A stretch of DNA of 64,000 nt, taken from NCBI GenBank assembly GCA_034928305.1, contig JAYFOZ010000005.1, positions 62,001 to 126,000 on the forward strand. Reading direction: 5' to 3'. The notes below the pieces were generated by a model that was not told where the DNA came from, did no database searches, and saw only the letters and a list, made by a program, of their open reading frames with translations. This document shows positions 60,361 through 64,000 of this stretch, piece by piece (positions within the stretch are counted from its first letter, which is position 1; each line of letters starts with the position of its first letter). The translations under genes and the position numbers were made by a program. This DNA is from Methanomassiliicoccaceae archaeon. GTDB taxonomy: Archaea; Thermoplasmatota; Thermoplasmata; Methanomassiliicoccales; Methanomethylophilaceae.

Positions 60361-60576
60361 ATGGCTGATAACACCGCCCCGGCCGACGATGGACAAGAGA
60401 CCAGGCAGCCCGGGCTGGGTTTCAGCAGATACTCCAGAATAATGAAGATGGCCCGCACGCCCTCTAGGGACGAATACAAGAAGACCGTGGGGATAACGGC
60501 GCTGGGGATCATCCTCCTGGGGGCCGTCGGGTTCGCAATAATGTGGCTCATGACGTATCTTCCCGCATATTTCTGA
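60361..60576 (+). CDS. secE: Preprotein translocase subunit SecE
   Basis: 71 residues. A soluble, disordered N-terminus precedes the amphipathic helix (SRIMKMARTPSRDEYKKTVG) and a single membrane helix (ITALGIILLGAVGFAIMWLMTYL) that clamps SecY. ATG at 60361 with GGAAG upstream is chosen; an in-frame start 36 bp earlier would lie in the leader hairpin. Head of the conserved secE-spt5-rpl11 operon. Confidence 0.92.
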   Translation: MADNTAPADDGQETRQPGLGFSRYSRIMKMARTPSRDEYKKTVGITALGIILLGAVGFAIMWLMTYLPAYF

Positions 60577-60593
60577 AAAATAGGAGAATAACA

Positions 60594-61421
60594 ATGTCAG
60601 ATCAGTACTCAGGCTCATGCCTCTCCGGTGTGAGTGATGTAAAGAAGGCCCGTGCAGGCGAGACCGTTAGCTGGCAGTTTTCACTGTCGGGCGGGGCGTC
60701 GGAGGCGAAGCTAACGTTCTCCGAGATCACGGGCCCGGACGCCGAGACGGCGCCAGACTGGGTCATGACGGTCACGGATTCCACGGGCGCGGAACTCTGG
60801 AGCAGCTACCGCAGCCGCAACGATATAATGGTAGAGATTCCCGGACAAAGGGACAAAGAACTGGTTCTTCAGGCGGAGTGCCCCAAGGGAGCCAGATACG
60901 GCGACGAGGTCGCGATCACCGTCAAAGCCGAATGTGGTGGCGCAAAGGACTCGATGGAGTTCAACGCTTCCGCCATACAGTCGGTCATGATACTCAAGAC
61001 ACAGATGGACCAGGAAAGAGCCGCCGCCGACAGTTTGGCGGCCAAGGCGAACCTGGGCGAGAAGGACATCTACGCAATACTGAGCCCGGCAGGTCTCAGG
61101 GGATACGTGTTCGTGGAAGGCATGAACACCGACCGTCTCCGCGAGAAGATAAGGGACATCAGGAAGGCGTACTCGTTCATTCCCGGAGAGACATCTTTGG
61201 AAGAGATAAACCACTACCTCACGCCCGTGTCGGCGGTCGTCGGCATCACCGAGGGCGACATCGTCGAACTGGTTAACGGACCGTTCAAGGGCGAGAAGGC
61301 AAGGGTACAGCATATAGATGAAGGTAAAGAAGAAATCACCGTCGAGCTGATCGAGGCCATGGTCCCGATCCCCGTGACGGTGAAAGGCGACAGCGTTAGA
61401 GTCATAGACAAGGAGAGATGA
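60594..61421 (+). CDS. spt5: Transcription elongation factor Spt5 with extra N-terminal domain
   Basis: 275 residues, against ~150 in usual archaeal Spt5. Residues ~130-212 are the NGN domain (SVMILKTQMDQERAAADSL; DIYAILSPAGLRGYVFVE) and ~216-272 the KOW domain (EGDIVELVNGPFKGEKARV; VPIPVTVKGDSVRV). Residues 1-~127 form a beta-rich domain (ETVSWQFSLSGG; PDWVMTVTDSTGAEL; DKELVLQAECPKGARYGDEVAITVKA) that recalls Ig-like NEW3/CARDB modules. AGGAGAAT 6 nt before the ATG fixes the start, so the extension is translated. Spt5 binds the RNA polymerase clamp. Confidence 0.93.
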   Translation: MSDQYSGSCLSGVSDVKKARAGETVSWQFSLSGGASEAKLTFSEITGPDAETAPDWVMTVTDSTGAELWSSYRSRNDIMVEIPGQRDKELVLQAECPKGARYGDEVAITVKAECGGAKDSMEFNASAIQSVMILKTQMDQERAAADSLAAKANLGEKDIYAILSPAGLRGYVFVEGMNTDRLREKIRDIRKAYSFIPGETSLEEINHYLTPVSAVVGITEGDIVELVNGPFKGEKARVQHIDEGKEEITVELIEAMVPIPVTVKGDSVRVIDKER

Positions 61422-61424
61422 ACA

Positions 61425-61895
61425 ATGGTAGATACTGTTGAGGCATTGGTTGACGGGGGCAGGGCCTCCGCAGGGCCTCCGCTCGGACCCGCATTGGGAC
61501 CGAAAGGAGTGAACATCAGCCAGGTTATCGCGAAAATTAACGAAAAAACAAAGGCTTTCTCGGGAATGAAGGTCCCGGTCAAGATATTGATCAACGACGA
61601 CAAATCGTTCGACGTAAAGGTCGGAACCCCGCCGATGTCCGCTCTGATCAAATCAGAACTGGGCGTCGCAAGCGGAGCGCACAACGCCAAAGCGGAGAAA
61701 GTGGGCAACCTCACTCTCGACCAGGCGAAGAAGATCGCCGACATGAAGCAGGACGACCTGCTCGGCTCGGACCACAAGGCCCGTGTCCTCGAGGTCGCAG
61801 GAAACTGCGTCTCCGTCGGCGTCACCATCGATGGAAAGGACCCCAAGACGTTCCAGAAGGACGTTAAGGCAGGCCTTTACAACGATAAGTTCTGA
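61425..61895 (+). CDS. rpl11: 50S ribosomal protein L11
   Basis: 156 residues. GTPase-associated-centre protein: ASAGPPLGPALGPKGVNISQVIAKINEKT is diagnostic (residues in part), with the RNA-binding C-terminal domain around VASGAHNAKAEKVGNLTLDQAKKIAD. 3 bp after spt5. In most archaea rpl1 follows directly; here a terminator and a flippase gene intervene. Confidence 0.96.
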   Translation: MVDTVEALVDGGRASAGPPLGPALGPKGVNISQVIAKINEKTKAFSGMKVPVKILINDDKSFDVKVGTPPMSALIKSELGVASGAHNAKAEKVGNLTLDQAKKIADMKQDDLLGSDHKARVLEVAGNCVSVGVTIDGKDPKTFQKDVKAGLYNDKF

Positions 61896-61902
61896 AAACC
61901 AT

Positions 61903-61924
61903 AAAGGGGGCCATGCCCCCTTTT
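61903..61924 (+). terminator. Terminator hairpin after rpl11
   Basis: AAAGGGGGC-CAT-GCCCCCTTTT: 9-bp perfect stem with 3-nt loop and T-run, 8 bp after the L11 stop. It would end the secE operon before the flippase gene. Confidence 0.75.
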
Positions 61925-61949
61925 CTATTCAACCTGCAGAGGCGGAGCC

Positions 61950-63437
61950 GTGCTTGTCCACAAATACATGATGAAGGTGGTTTCCAACGTCGTTTCCGCC
62001 GTAGCATCCTTCCTGTCCCTGATGATAATGACCCGCTACGTGGGCCTCGAATACGGGGCCATGATGTGGGGATGGGCTTTCGTCGCCATGTTCAACGCGG
62101 TGGTCGGTCTCGGATTCGAGACCGCACACATACGTTTCATCGCTTCGGGCAGGAATCAGGATAAGTGTTTCTCCACATATCTGGCTATACGCATTTCGCT
62201 CACATCTCTGATGGTGGCCCTCACAGTCATTTCTCTTGCGTTCGGAATACTCAACGGGACGATCGACACGGGAATGGCCACCGTTGTTCTGTTGTTCATC
62301 GCATACTATGCGGTCTGGGACATCCAGAACACCCTGACGGCCACCTTCGACGCCCGTCTCGAGAGCGGGAAGAGCTCCATCGTCAACATGGTCGACGCCA
62401 TAATCAGATCTATAATCCTTATAACGCTGGCACTTATGCAGGTTTCCGCAACAGTTCTCAGCTCGGCATATGTGATCGGCATACTGGCGTCCGCATCCGT
62501 GGCGCTGCTGCTGACCAGGAACCAGAATATACGTCTGGTCCGCCCGACGATGTTCCGCGAATATTTCAGCTTCGCAATGCCGCTCATAATATCTTCGCTG
62601 TTCCTGACGGTCCTGGATTTCGTGGACAAGGTGATCATCGGGCTGTCGGGAAACACCCTGGAGGTAGGATATTACACCGCAGCGATGGGGGTCGTGTTCG
62701 TTTTCATATCCCTCGGAGGGTCTCTGAACAATGTCATACTTCCACAGCTTTCGAAACCCGATATAGTAAGGGACCCGTCCAAGGCCGAGGGCCTGATATG
62801 GCTGTCCCAGAAGTATCTCATGATGTTCCTCTTCCCGGTGATGGCCGTCCTTTTGGTCTTCGGAGAGGATATCGGCGGCGTCCTTTTCGGTGCCGAATAT
62901 GCAAAGGCCGGAGTTATCCTTTCCATATTATCGGTAATGATGACGCTGAGGGTTCTGACGGGAACGTTGTCACAGGTCCTTTACGCATCCAACAAGGCAT
63001 CGCTGTACACCAAGGCGACGATGATATACACCGCGGTCGTCGCATCGATGTTCGTTTTGCTGATCCCGAACACGGGAATGCTGCCATGGGACGGGATGTA
63101 CGGCATAGGCGCCGCGATATCCCTGAGCACCGGATACATAATACTGACGGCGGTGCTGATGTACTACGTAAGGCGCGCGGTCGGCATAAGGCCATATAAG
63201 AACCTGTGGAAACATCTTCTGTCGCTTGCGGTGACGGCGGTGCTGCTGGTGGTCGTCGACCGCATGTTCGAGATATCAGGGTTCATGGAGGTCGCGGCGG
63301 TAGCGCTGCTGGGGCTGGCCGTTTATGCCCTGGCCCTTGTGGCGTTGCGGGAACTCCTGAGGTCCGACATCGGTTTCTTCATGAACGCCATGAATCCCAA
63401 GCATATCAAGGACAGTTTGGACGACGAACTGCGTTAA
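61950..63437 (+). CDS. Oligosaccharide flippase (Wzx/MATE-like)
   Basis: 495 residues with about 12-14 membrane helices, MVF superfamily polysaccharide exporter. Opens VVSNVVSAVASFLSLMIMTRYVGLEYG, typical of lipid-linked oligosaccharide flippases, and has FSFAMPLIISSLFLTVLDFVDKVIIG and ILPQLSK. GTG start at 61950; an internal ATG at 61968 is an alternative. It interrupts the rpl11-rpl1 neighbourhood; with the pyruvyl transferase at 54.6 kb it indicates cell-surface glycan synthesis. Confidence 0.88.
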   Translation: MLVHKYMMKVVSNVVSAVASFLSLMIMTRYVGLEYGAMMWGWAFVAMFNAVVGLGFETAHIRFIASGRNQDKCFSTYLAIRISLTSLMVALTVISLAFGILNGTIDTGMATVVLLFIAYYAVWDIQNTLTATFDARLESGKSSIVNMVDAIIRSIILITLALMQVSATVLSSAYVIGILASASVALLLTRNQNIRLVRPTMFREYFSFAMPLIISSLFLTVLDFVDKVIIGLSGNTLEVGYYTAAMGVVFVFISLGGSLNNVILPQLSKPDIVRDPSKAEGLIWLSQKYLMMFLFPVMAVLLVFGEDIGGVLFGAEYAKAGVILSILSVMMTLRVLTGTLSQVLYASNKASLYTKATMIYTAVVASMFVLLIPNTGMLPWDGMYGIGAAISLSTGYIILTAVLMYYVRRAVGIRPYKNLWKHLLSLAVTAVLLVVVDRMFEISGFMEVAAVALLGLAVYALALVALRELLRSDIGFFMNAMNPKHIKDSLDDELR

Positions 63438-63450
63438 CATCAAGAAAACT

Positions 63451-63479
63451 TATATACAGGTCACAGATTAGCCAATCTG
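63451..63479 (+). promoter_or_regulatory. TATA box and palindrome upstream of rpl1
   Basis: TATATA at 63451-63456 predicts a start near 63480. Between them lies CAGATT-AGCC-AATCTG (63464-63479), a perfect 6-bp inverted repeat that is either an operator or the end signal of the flippase transcript. Confidence 0.5.
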
Positions 63480-63514
63480 CTTGTAGGAGGGCACCAGCCC
63501 GCTATTACTACAAG
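63480..63514 (+). promoter_or_regulatory. Leader stem-loop of rpl1, possible L1 autoregulatory site
   Basis: CTTGTAG (63480-63486) pairs with CTACAAG (63508-63514). An inner GGGC-ACCA-GCCC stem (63489-63500) and an asymmetric internal loop (GA on one side, GCTATTA on the other) lie within. The 3' arm touches the GGAGG ribosome-binding site (63514-63518). Archaeal L1 is known to repress its own mRNA by binding a 23S-like leader structure; that function here is inference. Confidence 0.5.
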
Positions 63515-63525
63515 GAGGAATTGTA

Positions 63526-64000
63526 TTGGCAGAAAAACCAACCGTAACAGCTGTGCAGAAGGCACTCGAGAGTGCAAAGAAGCGCAATTTTGTCGAAACG
63601 GTTGAGTTGGCCATCAATCTCAGAGATGTTGACCTTTCTATCCCGAAGAACCGTATCCAGGAGGACATCGTCCTCCCGGCCGGTCGTGGCAGGATTCTCA
63701 AGATCTGTGTTATTGGTGGCGGCGAACTAGCCTTGAAAGCCAAAGACGTTGCCGATCTTGTGATCAGCCCCGACGAACTCGGGGCCCTCGCAGACGACAA
63801 GAAGCAGGCCAAGAAGGTCGCGAACAGTATCGATTATTTTATCGCCGAAGCGCCATTAATGGCGGTCGTCGGTAAGAGACTGGGTACAGTTCTCGGCCCG
63901 CGCGGAAAGATGCCGAAGCCCATCGCGCCGGGTGCAGACCCGTCCGCGATGATCGACCAGCTCCGCAGGACTGCGACCATCAGAACGAAAGACAGAAAGA
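63526..64000 (+). CDS. rpl1: 50S ribosomal protein L1, N-terminal part (cut by window end)
   Basis: 158 codons visible: TVTAVQKALESAKKRNFVETVELAINLRDVDL (in part), RIQEDIVLPAGRG, and VVGKRLGTVLGPRGKMPKPI, typical of L1/L10Ae at the ribosomal stalk. TTG start at 63526, 7 nt after GGAGG; no ATG or GTG fits. The frame is open to the window edge. rpl10 and rpl12 would be expected next. Confidence 0.95.
   Translation, partial: MAEKPTVTAVQKALESAKKRNFVETVELAINLRDVDLSIPKNRIQEDIVLPAGRGRILKICVIGGGELALKAKDVADLVISPDELGALADDKKQAKKVANSIDYFIAEAPLMAVVGKRLGTVLGPRGKMPKPIAPGADPSAMIDQLRRTATIRTKDRK

Noticed and set aside
1-64000. CRISPR arrays, insertion sequences, integrase/attachment sites
   Set aside because: No regularly spaced repeats, transposase or integrase motifs, and no duplicated tRNA ends were noticed; only one tRNA is present and its 3' end is not repeated nearby.

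Overview
The window is archaeal chromosome, about 55-60 percent G+C by eye apart from one A+T-rich block. It encodes MCM, the small subunit of DNA polymerase D (DP1), primase PriS, Orc1/Cdc6, TFB, Spt5, SecE, prefoldin alpha, FtsY, Nmd3, Gar1, TiaS, splicing endonuclease EndA and a complete A-type ATP synthase operon. A bacterial-type GyrB, type-2 TrpB, the two-subunit fumarase and a fused hexulose-phosphate synthase/RraA protein point to Thermoplasmata, most likely Methanomassiliicoccales. That placement is an inference: the window holds no methanogenesis gene. Most first genes of operons have a TATA-like box 24-30 bp upstream of the start codon, so transcripts look mainly leaderless; internal operon genes carry Shine-Dalgarno sites.

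Layout. 0-5 kb: gyrB (cut by the window edge), a ThiC-family gene coupled to a methyltransferase, tRNA-Thr(CGT), an endonuclease-IV-like protein and Ogg. 5-11 kb: an exceptionally long Lhr helicase with a small regulator, and a membrane-anchored surface protein. 11-17 kb, minus strand: winged-helix protein, mcm, DUF424, nmd3 and two fumarase subunits, plus a phosphatase-like protein without catalytic residues. A box C/D guide RNA predicted to target 16S C1402 lies at 17.2 kb. 17-29 kb: hps-rraA, htpX, a metallo-hydrolase, TatD, priS, radical SAM, the L18a-prefoldin-ftsY operon, an M20 peptidase, a thiolase and tiaS.

29-32 kb is an A+T-rich block with orc1/cdc6 between two perfect 24-bp inverted copies of an origin-recognition-box-like element. 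It is the best candidate for a replication origin. A membrane-anchored OB-like protein and a signal peptidase flank it. 32-41 kb is the ATP synthase operon H-I-K-E-C-F-A-B-D plus a 50-residue membrane peptide. 41-50 kb: paired SMR exporters, DP1, an RNA-binding protein, a TIM barrel, a CPBP protease, a regulator, and cdc48-hsp20 behind a structured leader.

50-52 kb holds a two-gene RloA/RloB (AbiL-like) defence module, the only clear accessory system. 52-64 kb: trpB2 with an operator-like palindrome, endA, gar1-tfb-pyruvyltransferase, purine genes (purE, guaAB), two small proteins, then secE-spt5-rpl11 and rpl1 (cut by the window end), with a flippase gene inserted between L11 and L1. Spt5 carries an extra N-terminal beta-rich domain.

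No IS element, CRISPR array, rRNA gene or prophage was seen.
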